A stretch of DNA of 49,995 nucleotides from Lacticaseibacillus zeae DSM 20178 = KCTC 3804 (GCF_000260435.1 NZ_BACQ01000037.1:1-49995); one strand, 5' to 3'; positions 8,960 through 18,406 are shown, counted from the first letter of the stretch. Notes: generated by a model not told the origin, from the letters alone. Translations and numbers: made by a program.

Positions 8960-10873
8960 CTAATCCGCCACTGCCGTCGTAGTAGCGGCAACCTTCTTCC
9001 GAGCCGCTTTGATGCGGTCTTCCGTGTAATATTGCGCCTGGGCGTTGAATAGGTCTCGGTAAATACCCGGATGCGCCATGAGGCTGGCGTGGGTGCCGTC
9101 TTGGACGATTTGACCGTGATCGAGGACGACGATGCGTTGTGAAAAGCGGGTGGAGCTCATCCGGTGTGAGACATAGATGGCGGTTTTACCTTCGATGAGT
9201 TCGTCAAAGCGCTGGTAGATTTCATATTCGGAAATCGGATCGAGCGCTGCCGTGGGCTCATCCAGAATCATGATCGGCGCATCTTTGTACCAAGCGCGGG
9301 CGATGGCGATTTTCTGCGCTTCGCCGCCGGAAACGGTCACACCATCATCGCTTAAGGCTGTGGTGATCGGCGTATCGATGGTTTTCGGCATCCGCTTGAC
9401 GCGCTCGGCGACATCCGCAACCTTCAAGGCTTCCCAAACGCGCGCCCGATCTGGATCAGTCGTGGCGGCCACATTTTCCGCAATGCTGTAAGCAAAAAGG
9501 CGGAAGTCCTGGAAAACGACGCCTAACAGACTGCGGTATTCGTCTTCGTCGTATTTCTGGATGTCAATGTCGTTTAACGTGATGGTGCCTTCAGTGGGCT
9601 TAAACAGGCGCACCAGTAGTTTGATTAACGTCGTCTTGCCGCTGCCGTTGCGGCCGACCAACGCGAGTCGTTCGCCGATGTTCAGCGTTAGGTTGACGTG
9701 ACGCAAGGCCCACTGGTCGCTGCCGGGATACTTGAAACTGACATCGTGAAATTGAATGGCAAATTCGTTGTCGTTGCGCTTTTCAACCGGAAGTGTTCCG
9801 GATTTATCGTGATTCGGCAAGGCGAGAAAGTCAGCGTAAAATTGCAGGTAATCGACCATGTTGACGTACATGCCGACTTGCTGCAAAAATTGATAGGCGG
9901 CGGTCATCAGTTGCTGAAAGTACCCAACGGCGATCATCACGCTGCCAATGGCGATAATGCCCATTAACGCTTTAGCGCCAACCAGGATGTACAAGCCAAT
10001 GACCGACAGCGCAATGGCTAGGTTTGGCCAGTGACCGAACTTGGCCATTTGCCAATAACCTTGGCTAAGTTGTCCAAAGAATTCGTTGTTGTCATTGCGT
10101 TCATTGTTCATGACTAAGTGGCTTGCTTGATAAAGGCGAATCACTTCATGATTATCCATATTTTCCGTGAAGTGGTAAAAGTACGTAAATCGGCGATTGC
10201 TTGGGATAATTTTTCTGATCAGTTCTTGTTGGATCTGATTACTGTGGTGAATACTCCAGCTACCAACGACAATTGGGAAGATTAGTAGCGCCAAAATCAA
10301 TAGTGGATAGCGCAAGTCGTTTAGCCATGTTGTTGCGTGGTTAGTTGCCCGTGCCAGACTGATCAAAGTAGCAACACCGAAGCCAATCGCAATGATTAGC
10401 GAAAAGAAATCCTGCATGCCCTCTTTCATGAGCGAGGTCATGCCGCCATTAAAACTTTGCCCAGCTTGAGCGCCGGCATACTGTTTACGCATATCGGGAT
10501 CCTGAAGAGTGGTATAACTCACCGTCAACAATTTCTCGGTTGTTGCGCGGGTGAGCCGCCTGTTTACGCCGCTTTCATGATCTTCGGCTAATTTAGCAAA
10601 CCATTGACTCGACAGTTGAAGCAGGTAACGAATGGCTAGAAACAGACCGACAAGGAGCACCATTTGCGGGAGCGTTGCATGTTGCTGTAACTGATTAAGC
10701 ACCAAGCCGAGGAAGGCGATGTTTAGGTAAGGGATGCCGACAGTCGTCAACGCGCGGAGAAATTCGACCGGGATCGCAAGCGGATCGAGACTTTGAATCA
10801 CGTGAACCACCCGCAAGGCCCGATGAACGGTTTGTTTTGGCATGGCTTTTTCTGAACTTTTAGAAGTTGCCAT
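8960..10873 (-). CDS. ABC exporter, fused permease and ATPase (second subunit)
   Basis: A 637-residue half-transporter: an N-terminal six-helix membrane domain (about 60-370) and a C-terminal nucleotide-binding domain. It has Walker A GRNGSGKTT, the Q-loop GVVFQDF, signature VSGGEAQK, Walker B IMILDEPTAALD and the H-loop YVSHRM. The start at 10873 has an AAAGGAGGT site and overlaps the end of the upstream exporter gene by 14 bases, so the two form a heterodimer operon. It lies in the same direction as the two-component genes. Substrate unknown; peptide or drug export is typical of this architecture. Confidence 0.9.
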   Translation of the reverse strand: MATSKSSEKAMPKQTVHRALRVVHVIQSLDPLAIPVEFLRALTTVGIPYLNIAFLGLVLNQLQQHATLPQMVLLVGLFLAIRYLLQLSSQWFAKLAEDHESGVNRRLTRATTEKLLTVSYTTLQDPDMRKQYAGAQAGQSFNGGMTSLMKEGMQDFFSLIIAIGFGVATLISLARATNHATTWLNDLRYPLLILALLIFPIVVGSWSIHHSNQIQQELIRKIIPSNRRFTYFYHFTENMDNHEVIRLYQASHLVMNNERNDNNEFFGQLSQGYWQMAKFGHWPNLAIALSVIGLYILVGAKALMGIIAIGSVMIAVGYFQQLMTAAYQFLQQVGMYVNMVDYLQFYADFLALPNHDKSGTLPVEKRNDNEFAIQFHDVSFKYPGSDQWALRHVNLTLNIGERLALVGRNGSGKTTLIKLLVRLFKPTEGTITLNDIDIQKYDEDEYRSLLGVVFQDFRLFAYSIAENVAATTDPDRARVWEALKVADVAERVKRMPKTIDTPITTALSDDGVTVSGGEAQKIAIARAWYKDAPIMILDEPTAALDPISEYEIYQRFDELIEGKTAIYVSHRMSSTRFSQRIVVLDHGQIVQDGTHASLMAHPGIYRDLFNAQAQYYTEDRIKAARKKVAATTTAVAD

Positions 10874-12686
10874 CAGCAATGACCTCCTTTGCGTCCGGTT
10901 GATAATACTTACTTTGAATTTGATACATTTGGGCATAACGGCCGCCTTTGGCCATGAGCTGCTCATGAGTCCCGGATTCGAGTACCTGCCCATGATTCAT
11001 AAACAAGATGCTGTCACAAAAGCGGGTCGAGGCTAGTCGATGGGAGATGAACAGTGACGTTTTACCAGCCGCCAGCTGCGCATAGTCTTGGTAAATCTCA
11101 TTTTCGGCAATCGCATCCAGTGCGGCGGTTGGTTCATCCAAAATTAAGACGGGCGCATCTTTGTACAGTGCCCGTGCCAACATGAGCTTCTGCGCCTGGC
11201 CACCGGATAATTCAACCCCGTCGTCTCTGGTATAACGGGTCATGGGCGTGGCAGTTGTTTGCGGTAGCGTTTTGACGAAGGTTCCCAAGCCAGCCTCGGT
11301 TAATGCAGTTGTGACCCGGTTTAGATCCGGATGTTCGGTCATCGCAACGTTGTTGGCTAAACTCTGGGCCAGGATAATGGTTTCTTGAAAGACGGGGGCA
11401 AATAAGGCAAAACGTTCTGCTAGTGGTAAAAGATTGGCATTTAGCCCGTTGATGGTGATGGTGCCGCTGATTGGATGCAATAGGCCCATCATGAGGCGGG
11501 CGAGCGTTGATTTGCCGGCGCCGTTAATGCCGACGATCGCCAATTTCTGTCCAGCCTGCAGTGTGAAGCTGACGTCTTTTAGACTGGCACTTTTGGCTTC
11601 CGGGTATTGATAATTGACGTGCGCAAACGTGATGGTGACTGGACGGTTTGCTAACTGCTTCTGCTCCGTTTCCGTGAGTGTGCGGGTTGGCGTTTGTGGT
11701 TGCAGATTCATAAATTCGCGGACTTCCTGCAAGTCGATGCTGGCATTTTGCAACTTGCCGAAGTCGTCTAAAAGTTGATCTAATAAGGTGATAAAACTAT
11801 TGGTCATCCCAAACATTAAGGTGAACTGAGAGATGGAAAGACTGCCACGCATGATTGCAACAATCAAGGTGCCGTAAACAATGGCGTCACGTAACAAGCC
11901 GGCAAGTTGACCGATTTGCTCTCCGAGGAACCGGCGCAGCGAGTTACGGCGCTGCCAGGCATCTTGTAACTGAATTAAGCGATCAAGGTGGCGATGGTAC
12001 CAGTTCGCCATGCCAAACATGCGAATGTCTTTACCATTTTCCAAAGCGTATGCATTGCGCGTAATGTAATCTTGCTGACGGCCTAACTTGTTCCATTTGA
12101 CGTTGTTTTGTAGATACCAATGGCGGTACCAACTCATGCCGGCGTAACTGATGGCGGCACTGACTAAGACCAGTGCAAAGACCCACGGAACGGCAAATGA
12201 TAGTGTCGCTAGGAACACGATCAGCGTTGTGAGGTCTACTAGTGTTCCACGGCCATACAGATAGATAGCTTCGGCGCCGGCATATGTGTTGCTCAGCCCT
12301 TTGATGAACGCGGTGTGCGCCAGCCCTTGGAGTTTGCCACTGCTGATTTGATCGTAGTCAAGATCCCATTGCTTTTGATGAAAGTCCAGTTCGATAGCGG
12401 TTCGTAAGACGGAACTTTCGATACTGTCATGAGTCAGCAACAGGTAATTGACTTCACTGGTCAGAGCGAGTCCCAGTCCGGTTAATGTTGCCAGCCAAGC
12501 AAATTGGCCTAATGTCGCGTGTCCGGTAATGGCCCCGACCAACAGTGCCGGCGTAAAAACGCCCAGCAAAGCGGCTGCGGCCTTATCAATAGCCAGACCG
12601 CTTGCTGTCCAGGCTAAGGAAGGTTTGTCTTTACGCAGATACTTGATGTACCAGCGGAGATTGTTCCATAAACTATATTTTTTCAT
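10860..12686 (-). CDS. ABC exporter, fused permease and ATPase (first subunit)
   Basis: A 608-residue half-transporter partner of the gene at 8960-10873. The membrane domain occupies about residues 20-330. The ATPase domain has Walker A GINGAGKST, signature LSGGQAQK, Walker B VLILDEPTAALD and the switch His in FISHRL. The ATG at 12686 is preceded by GAGGTGAG at a good distance; the GTG at 12695 has no site. It starts 54 bases after the kinase gene ends, so the two-component system and the exporter are probably one operon and one response pathway. Confidence 0.9.
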   Translation of the reverse strand: MKKYSLWNNLRWYIKYLRKDKPSLAWTASGLAIDKAAAALLGVFTPALLVGAITGHATLGQFAWLATLTGLGLALTSEVNYLLLTHDSIESSVLRTAIELDFHQKQWDLDYDQISSGKLQGLAHTAFIKGLSNTYAGAEAIYLYGRGTLVDLTTLIVFLATLSFAVPWVFALVLVSAAISYAGMSWYRHWYLQNNVKWNKLGRQQDYITRNAYALENGKDIRMFGMANWYHRHLDRLIQLQDAWQRRNSLRRFLGEQIGQLAGLLRDAIVYGTLIVAIMRGSLSISQFTLMFGMTNSFITLLDQLLDDFGKLQNASIDLQEVREFMNLQPQTPTRTLTETEQKQLANRPVTITFAHVNYQYPEAKSASLKDVSFTLQAGQKLAIVGINGAGKSTLARLMMGLLHPISGTITINGLNANLLPLAERFALFAPVFQETIILAQSLANNVAMTEHPDLNRVTTALTEAGLGTFVKTLPQTTATPMTRYTRDDGVELSGGQAQKLMLARALYKDAPVLILDEPTAALDAIAENEIYQDYAQLAAGKTSLFISHRLASTRFCDSILFMNHGQVLESGTHEQLMAKGGRYAQMYQIQSKYYQPDAKEVIADGNF

Positions 12687-12739
12687 CCCACTCACCTCGT
12701 TGATCTTAACCTACCAAAAAACCGACGCGCTGGCGCAAA

Positions 12740-13651
12740 TTATGCGTGAGTGGTCGGTTTGACTGCGTGAATGGGAATCGCAATTTCAGTGACGAATACT
12801 TCATCCTCATATTGGCGGTTGATCATCCCGTCGTACTTGGCGACGAGCTTGTTCACCCGCCGAATCCCAAGGCCGCGTTTATCGTTTTTGGTGGAGGCGT
12901 ATTGATAGTCAATGACCTGGTCAGCCGGACGGGTATTGGTGACGGAGATGTAAAACTGTTGCTTCACAATTCCGATGTAAAGCCGCAGTTGGCGCTTTTC
13001 ATCAGCTGGTTGTTCAGTGATGGCTTCAATGGCGTTGTCCAGCAAGTTGCCTAAGATCACCACCAAGTCCACGTCTTTGATAAGCGGCGTGTTCCCCACG
13101 ATCACTTTTTCGTTAACCGGAATTTGCAGGCGTTCTGCTAGTGTGAGTTTTGCGTTGACAATGGCGTCAAGCATGGCATTGCCGGAGTGGACGAGCGGAT
13201 CAACCGCGTCCAATTTATCTTCCAGTTCATTCAAATATTGGCGCGCGCCGGTCGTGTCTTGGTTGTCTAGGTAAGCTTTTAGTGCCTGTAGGTGGTCATG
13301 ATAATCGTGTCGCCAGCCGCGCATGTTCGCGTACAGCTCCTGCACTTCCTGTGAGTACTGAGCCATCATTTTATCCAGACTGCGCGCAAACACCGCGTCC
13401 TGATCGCTGAGAAACTGGCGAATCAAGACAAATTCCAAGCTGCCCGCCAGAACCGTGCCGACAAAAAGTAAAATGCGCACGATCGGCTGCGGCCAAAGCC
13501 ACCAGCTGCCGAGTGCAACAGCGACGATGGCGAGATTCAACCAGCGGACTGGCCAATTTTGCTGGCGGCGAAAGATCCACCATAGCTGCCAGCAACAGCC
13601 CACTGTCAGTAACAGAAACGCGACGAGGCCGATCCAATCATTCACTGTCAT
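12740..13651 (-). CDS. GHKL-type sensor histidine kinase (AgrC/LytS-like)
   Basis: A 303-residue membrane kinase. Three hydrophobic segments lie in the first 80 residues (about 6-26, 37-54, 58-80) with a short extracytoplasmic part, so the signal is probably sensed at or in the membrane. The phospho-acceptor is His115 in the WRHDYHDHL box. The N-box LGNLLDNAIEAI and the G-box KRGLGIRRV of a GHKL ATPase follow. It overlaps the response regulator gene by 14 bases (translational coupling) and precedes the exporter genes. No peptide pheromone gene was found next to it. Confidence 0.88.
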   Translation of the reverse strand: MTVNDWIGLVAFLLLTVGCCWQLWWIFRRQQNWPVRWLNLAIVAVALGSWWLWPQPIVRILLFVGTVLAGSLEFVLIRQFLSDQDAVFARSLDKMMAQYSQEVQELYANMRGWRHDYHDHLQALKAYLDNQDTTGARQYLNELEDKLDAVDPLVHSGNAMLDAIVNAKLTLAERLQIPVNEKVIVGNTPLIKDVDLVVILGNLLDNAIEAITEQPADEKRQLRLYIGIVKQQFYISVTNTRPADQVIDYQYASTKNDKRGLGIRRVNKLVAKYDGMINRQYEDEVFVTEIAIPIHAVKPTTHA

Positions 13652-14342
13652 CTGTCAGCCCCCGGAAATGTTTGAAAAAGGCTTGCTTAACCACCGGCGC
13701 CTGTTGTCGGGAAACCGGATAAGACGTCCCATCGGCCATCACAACGGTGTGGTGATCGAGCTGGGATAAAAAGTTAAGGTTGATGACGATGGACCGGTAG
13801 ATTTGAATAAAGTTGTCGTCCAACTGGGGCAACAAGTCTTTCAATTGGCCTCTCACGGTGTACGTCGTTTTTTGGGTATGGACCTGCAGCCGATGGTCGG
13901 ACACTTCGATAGTGCTAATGTCGTAAAGCGGCACCCGGGTGAGGCCGATGGACGTTTGCAACGGTAACAGTTTAGGCTGCGTCCGAGCCGCAGTTTTGTC
14001 GATCAGATGCTGCAGCTTCTCTTTGGTGAGCGGTTTGATGATGTAGTCAATGGCGTTGACATCATAGCCGTCAAAAACGAACTCGTCGTAGTTACTGACA
14101 AAAGCGATAGCAGTGTCGGGATCGTGTTGACGGATTTTTTTGGCAAGCGTCATGCCGTCCATCCCCGAGCCAAGCTTGATGTCCAGCAAAAGAAGATCCG
14201 GCGTCTGTTCGGCGAAAAGAAACTGTTCCGCACTTGCATAAGCCGCCACCTGCAACGGCTGCGACGGCTTGGCCAGTTGTTGAATCAATTTAACGGTAGC
14301 TTCGCGGGTCGCCGCTTGATCGTCAATAAGTGCAATGTGCAT
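13638..14342 (-). CDS. LytTR-family response regulator
   Basis: A 234-residue regulator. It has a receiver domain (1-120) with the acidic pocket LIDD, phospho-acceptor Asp54 in LLLLDIK and the conserved Lys in YIIKPL, then a LytTR DNA-binding domain (about 130-230; YDISTIEVSDHRLQVHT, FIQIYRSIVINL). It is the first gene of the leftward operon regulator-kinase-ABC-ABC. The organisation resembles AgrA/ComE-type systems that control peptide export or immunity. The ribosome site is GAAAGGGTG just upstream of the ATG. Targets unknown. Confidence 0.9.
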   Translation of the reverse strand: MHIALIDDQAATREATVKLIQQLAKPSQPLQVAAYASAEQFLFAEQTPDLLLLDIKLGSGMDGMTLAKKIRQHDPDTAIAFVSNYDEFVFDGYDVNAIDYIIKPLTKEKLQHLIDKTAARTQPKLLPLQTSIGLTRVPLYDISTIEVSDHRLQVHTQKTTYTVRGQLKDLLPQLDDNFIQIYRSIVINLNFLSQLDHHTVVMADGTSYPVSRQQAPVVKQAFFKHFRGLTDDSE

Positions 14343-14492
14343 CTGGAATCACCCTTTCGCCAGTATGCTTTTATTTTACCGCAACTGTACTGATGTTCTG
14401 GTGCATTTGCCTAAATTTTGACAGCAGGGTGGAAATAGCGGAAAGTGTGAAACTTGAAAGAAATTCGGTCACGATCCACATCCATAAGAAAA

Positions 14493-14530
14493 GGGCGAAC
14501 AAAATTCCGTTATCAGAATTTCGTTCGCCC
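14493..14530 (-). terminator. Terminator (minus strand) downstream of the epimerase gene and the branched element
   Basis: GGGCGAACGAAATTC pairs with GAATTTTGTTCGCCC across a short loop and is followed on the minus strand by TTTTCTTAT. It would end transcripts coming from the epimerase gene after they cross the palindromic element at 14574-14766. Confidence 0.7.
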
Positions 14531-14573
14531 TCTGTCTCTTCATGGGCAATTCATCAGAAATTTTAAGATATGA

Positions 14574-14766
14574 GTGCCAAAGCGGAGCAATCGTAGGCCA
14601 GAGGGGGCTCAGTGGTGAGATTGTACTAGCCGGGCGATCTTCCCGGCGTAGTACAAGGCCGAGCTTTAAGACTCAGCCGGTTTTGCTGAGGCTTAAAGTC
14701 GTGCCCACCACTCTAGCTTCGCGGTCGCCAGCCCTTGCTCTGGCCGGAGATTGCGGAGTTTGGCGC
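14574..14766. repeat. Large branched palindromic element, possible structured RNA
   Basis: The outer arms pair over about 30 bases with small bulges: GTGCCAAAGCGGAGCAATCG plus GGCCAGAG on the left, and CTCTGGCCGGAGATTGCGGA plus GTTTGGCGC on the right. AGTGGTG (14611-14617) pairs with CACCACT further in. Between them sit two strong hairpins: 14621-14656 (TTGTACTAGCCGGG with CCCGGCGTAGTACAA) and 14661-14700 (GCTTTAAGACTCAGC with GCTGAGGCTTAAAGTC). No coding frame is convincing. It lies in the 522-base gap between the epimerase gene end and the response regulator start. It could be a noncoding RNA, a 3' UTR structure or a small mobile palindrome. Confidence 0.6.
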
Positions 14767-14864
14767 GACATGGAACTAATAGCCTAAAGCTGGGGTATCG
14801 GTTAGAGCTCAGTGAATCAAAAGCATTCAACAAGCATGATAACTCGAACGCTAAAAATAGATGT

Positions 14865-15746
14865 TTACTTTAAAGCAACCTTCAACGCCAGCTGCTTATT
14901 GGCACCTGCTGACAAGGTCGTGTTACCAAGCTTAGTATACCAGTCGGATGGTTCGCCGGCTTGGTCAGGCAGGCCGTCAAATGGCTCAACGGCGATGAAC
15001 GGTGCCTTTTTATGTTCAGGGCTCCAGATGGTGAGGTAAGGGAAGTCGTTGATATCAAGCGTGACGCTGTGATCATGGTGCGGAGATGCTAAGGTTGCTT
15101 TCATGATTTCGCTGTTGGCGAGGATGACCAGGCCGCCATCTAGCAACTCGTGCGTCAATGGCAATTTATTGCCTTCTGCGCCGGGGATGTCCTCGACGTC
15201 ACCATTACGGAACGGCACTGGGCCGATGCCGAACCGCTGCAAGGGACTATTCAGCGGTTCAACCGTAAGATCATAATCGTCGAAGCTGCCATCAGCCTTT
15301 AACGCCACATTGAATGCCGGATGGAAGCCTAGCGCAAACGGCATTGAATTCTTGTCGTCATTGGTCACGGTGTAATGAATACTGAGCCCGTCTTTGGTCA
15401 ACATGTAGGTCACGGTTAACGTATATTTAAACGGGAATTTTTTCAGCGTCTCGGCGTTTTGATGTTGCGTAAAGGTCACCGCTGAATCACTTTTATCGCT
15501 AACGTCAAAATCGTAATCCCGGGCAAAGCCATGTTGGCTCATCGGGAATGTTTTGGCTCCTAGGCGATACTGATCTTCATTCGATTTACCAATCGCAGGG
15601 AAGAGAATCGGCGCATGACGATTCCAAAATGTTTTATCACCATTCCAGATGTACTCGTAATTGTCACTTTTGTTGACTAATGACTGCAACTCGGCACCGC
15701 GCTCGGCAATGCCCGCTTTGAATTGATTATTTTCAATTGTGATCAA
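14865..15746 (-). CDS. Aldose 1-epimerase family protein (LacX/GalM-like)
   Basis: A 293-residue beta-sandwich sugar mutarotase-like protein. It begins MITIENNQFKAGIAERGAEL and contains HGFARDYDF, the active-site-like region ALGFHPAFN with the conserved His, and a late IAVEPFDGL segment carrying the catalytic Glu region. It sits just downstream of lacD on the same strand, as lacX does in some lactococcal lac clusters, so interconversion of a phosphorylated or free hexose anomer is plausible. A terminator separates lacD from it, and its own ribosome site is TAGGAGG before the ATG. Confidence 0.85.
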   Translation of the reverse strand: MITIENNQFKAGIAERGAELQSLVNKSDNYEYIWNGDKTFWNRHAPILFPAIGKSNEDQYRLGAKTFPMSQHGFARDYDFDVSDKSDSAVTFTQHQNAETLKKFPFKYTLTVTYMLTKDGLSIHYTVTNDDKNSMPFALGFHPAFNVALKADGSFDDYDLTVEPLNSPLQRFGIGPVPFRNGDVEDIPGAEGNKLPLTHELLDGGLVILANSEIMKATLASPHHDHSVTLDINDFPYLTIWSPEHKKAPFIAVEPFDGLPDQAGEPSDWYTKLGNTTLSAGANKQLALKVALK

Positions 15747-15857
15747 ACCATATTACCTCCTAGTATAAGAAACCGCATTCATTACCAGTCTACCACTGTG
15801 TCAATGGGCTGCAATGGTTAGTGAAAATTTTCGTAAATGTGATCGTTCTTTTGCAAT

Positions 15858-15888
15858 GAAAAAGGCTGACCTCAATGCGGCCAGCCTT
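15858..15888 (-). terminator. Terminator after lacD
   Basis: On the minus strand AAGGCTGGCC, loop, GGTCAGCCTT then a T-run. Confidence 0.75.
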
Positions 15889-15910
15889 CTCGCTTACTTA
15901 TTTATCAGAA

Positions 15911-16909
15911 CTAACCTTCAACCTTGTCCGTCCAAGGAGTGGCGGTTTCAGCCAAAACCTTGTTCAAACGATCAATGTTAGCTTTGCCATCGGTTTCCAG
16001 CCACTTCTTGCCGGCAGCTTCGCCTTCAGCAGCAAATGGCTTAACACCTGGCTTCCAGGTTGCCCGGCCGCAAAGGACACCGTTAAAGGTTGAACCTGCT
16101 TCCTTGGCAAATTTGAGTTCTTCAAGGAACAATTCGTTGGAAACACCGGCAGACAAGAAGATGAATGGCAGATCCGTTGCATCGGATTGTGCCTTGTAGT
16201 ACTTAGCAGCTTCTTCTTTGCTGTAAACCGGGGTCACACCTTCGTCGGTATAGCCTTCAACAAACTTCTGGTCAACCGGAACTTCAAGCTTCAAAACGGA
16301 AACGTTGTATTGCGGCTTGCTGAATTCCTTGGTGATCTTGATAACTTTTTCCGGCTTAGCCTTAGCCCATGCAGCGGTGCCGGTTTCGTTGGTCTTACCA
16401 TCGTAAGAGACCAATTCAAGGAACAGCGGCAGGTCGTTGGCTTTAGCTTCAGCACCGACACGTTCAACAAAGGCATACTTGCGATCGTTGATTGAGTCTG
16501 GTTCGTCCGGATCAATGTACAGCAAGAACTTAACCGCGTCGCCGCCTTCGTTCTTGATGCGCAGTGCACTCTGGTTGTCGATCAAATCAGGGAAGCGGCC
16601 AGGTTCGGTGGCATCGTAGCCGGTCTTTTCATAAGAAAGTAACAGACCGGACTTAGGATCGCGCACCTTGGCAGCCGGTAAGCCATATTCTGGATCGAGC
16701 AGAATGGCACTGGCGTATTTGGTTAATTCTTCAGAAACAGCCTTTTTGAAATCAACGATGGTGGTTTCATCAGCCGGCTTGTTGGGAGCGGCTGCAAGCA
16801 TCTTCTTCAGGGAACCGCGTTGGTCGATGGCCAAAGCGGAAATCACATTGTCATCATTGGACAATTGCTTCAAATGTGCTAACTGACCAGCAGTAAGTTT
16901 AACAGACAT
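15911..16909 (-). CDS. lacD: Tagatose 1,6-bisphosphate aldolase
   Basis: A 332-residue class I aldolase that splits tagatose 1,6-bisphosphate into dihydroxyacetone phosphate and glyceraldehyde 3-phosphate, the last step of the tagatose-6-phosphate route for galactose and lactose. Family motifs: SALAIDQRGSLKKML, LLDPEYGLPA, KFLLYIDPDE, SVLKLEVPVD (Schiff-base Lys region), FIFLSAGVS and CGRATWKPGV. TAGGAGG precedes the ATG. No lacA, lacB, lacC or PTS transporter genes are adjacent, so this is a detached copy; casei-group strains often have more than one lacD. Confidence 0.93.
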   Translation of the reverse strand: MSVKLTAGQLAHLKQLSNDDNVISALAIDQRGSLKKMLAAAPNKPADETTIVDFKKAVSEELTKYASAILLDPEYGLPAAKVRDPKSGLLLSYEKTGYDATEPGRFPDLIDNQSALRIKNEGGDAVKFLLYIDPDEPDSINDRKYAFVERVGAEAKANDLPLFLELVSYDGKTNETGTAAWAKAKPEKVIKITKEFSKPQYNVSVLKLEVPVDQKFVEGYTDEGVTPVYSKEEAAKYYKAQSDATDLPFIFLSAGVSNELFLEELKFAKEAGSTFNGVLCGRATWKPGVKPFAAEGEAAGKKWLETDGKANIDRLNKVLAETATPWTDKVEG

Positions 16910-17127
16910 GTAAAAATACCTCCTAGGTAATCCTTAAATGTTCAGTACAAACTCAGTATAGAACAAAATGACAACAATAAACATTTTTCGCCGAGGATTT
17001 TCATGAAACTCCAAGAAAATGGGTGAATAATAGAAGCTTTAACCAAAAGTGGAACCAATCATGAGGGACAGCAAGCGGCGTGCTATACTCTAACCATATC
17101 GAGTTTATGAAAAGATAGGTGAAAGGC

Positions 17128-17622
17128 TTGGCTGAATTTAGCACAACCCCGTTGGTTTATTTTTTAAACACGCCGACGCAAGAAGATTTTTTTAATGTCA
17201 TCAGTCACGAGCTCGTGGCCCAAAAGGTGATGCTGCCAGCAGGCAAAGCGGCACTGATCGCCCGGGAGCAGACGTTTCCATCTGGTATGCAGCTGAATCA
17301 GATTGCCGATCGGCTGCCTAACATTGCGATTCCGCATCTGGAAGGCGATTTAGTGCAGCAAGAGCGATTGGTCGTGGTTCACTTTGAAATTCCCGTTGCG
17401 TTTAAGGATTTGGCAGACGTCAGCCGCATACTGCCGGTTGAGTGGGCGTTTATGTTGATGAATCCCGTCTCCAAGGAGCAGCCGATGCGTATCGCCCAGT
17501 TGATCCGCGCGTTGACCCAGTCACCGGTGGCACAGTTGCAACATTTATTTGCCGCTAAGAAGCCGAGTCAGGTGATCCGTTTGTTGCCGCCATTAATGGC
17601 AGAAGCAGAAAGAAAGCAGTGA
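17128..17622 (+). CDS. PTS EIIA component (fructose/galactitol type), orphan
   Basis: About 164 residues of a PTS EIIA-2 domain, which accepts phosphate from HPr. The phosphorylated His lies in NIAIPHLEG near residue 71. No EIIB or EIIC gene is near; the next gene is tatD, 4 bases away. The TTG at 17128 is proposed as start because AGGTGA (17117-17122) stands 5 bases before it; a GTG at 17119 would add three residues but overlaps that site. An unpaired EIIA can serve a distant permease or act as a regulator; neither is shown here. Confidence 0.82.
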   Translation: MAEFSTTPLVYFLNTPTQEDFFNVISHELVAQKVMLPAGKAALIAREQTFPSGMQLNQIADRLPNIAIPHLEGDLVQQERLVVVHFEIPVAFKDLADVSRILPVEWAFMLMNPVSKEQPMRIAQLIRALTQSPVAQLQHLFAAKKPSQVIRLLPPLMAEAERKQ

Positions 17623-17626
17623 TTGC

Positions 17627-18406
17627 ATGGATATTTTTGATTCACATACCCACTTAAATGACACGCCATATCGCGGCAAGGAAGCCGATTACATTGAGGC
17701 GGCACGGCAGTTAGGCGTGAAAAAGATGGCAATTGTCGGCTCCGACACGGCGTTGAATGCCGGCGCTTTGACGTTAGCCCATGAGTATCCCAACTTATAC
17801 GCCATTGTTGGTTGGCATCCCGAGTCGAGTCAAGATTACGATGAGGCGAAAGAAGCACTGCTGTTAAAGCAGTTGGCGGATCCTAAAGTGGTGGCGTTAG
17901 GGGAAATCGGACTGGATTATCACTGGGACACCTCCCCGCGCGAGATCCAACGCCGCGTGTTTCGCCGTCAGCTAGAATTGGCGCGTTCCCTGCACATGCC
18001 GGTATCGATTCATAGTCGTGATGCGTTTGAAGATACTTACGACATTTTAAGAAAAGCGCATGTTGATCAATTTGGCGCGATCATGCATAGTTTCACGGGT
18101 AATGCCGAATGGGCGCGGCGTTTTTTGGATTTGGGACTGTACATCTCTTATTCCGGTATTGTCAGCTTCAAAAACGCGCCGGAAGAGCATGCCAGTGCCA
18201 AAATCATTCCCAGTGACCGCTTATTGGTAGAAACCGATGCGCCATACTTGACGCCGACACCGTACCGCGGCCGGCAGAATCAACCGGGCTACACGCGGTA
18301 TGTGGTTGAAGCTTTGGCAAAATTACGCGACACCACCCCAGACGTGATTGCCCAACAGACTTGGGACAATGCCCACCGAATTTTCAGATTAAAGGAAGAC
18401 GCATGA
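17627..18406 (+). CDS. TatD-family metal-dependent hydrolase (DNase)
   Basis: A 259-residue TIM-barrel amidohydrolase-fold nuclease. Metal ligands are visible in FDSHTHLND at the N-terminus, GEIGLDYHW, VSIHSRDAF, HSFTG and the final VETDAPYLTP. Its place between metG and rnmV matches B. subtilis tatD (yabD). It starts 4 bases after the EIIA stop and overlaps rnmV by ATGA, so the genes form one operon. The family is linked to 3'-5' DNA/RNA exonuclease activity; the physiological substrate is not settled. Confidence 0.92.
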   Translation: MDIFDSHTHLNDTPYRGKEADYIEAARQLGVKKMAIVGSDTALNAGALTLAHEYPNLYAIVGWHPESSQDYDEAKEALLLKQLADPKVVALGEIGLDYHWDTSPREIQRRVFRRQLELARSLHMPVSIHSRDAFEDTYDILRKAHVDQFGAIMHSFTGNAEWARRFLDLGLYISYSGIVSFKNAPEEHASAKIIPSDRLLVETDAPYLTPTPYRGRQNQPGYTRYVVEALAKLRDTTPDVIAQQTWDNAHRIFRLKEDA

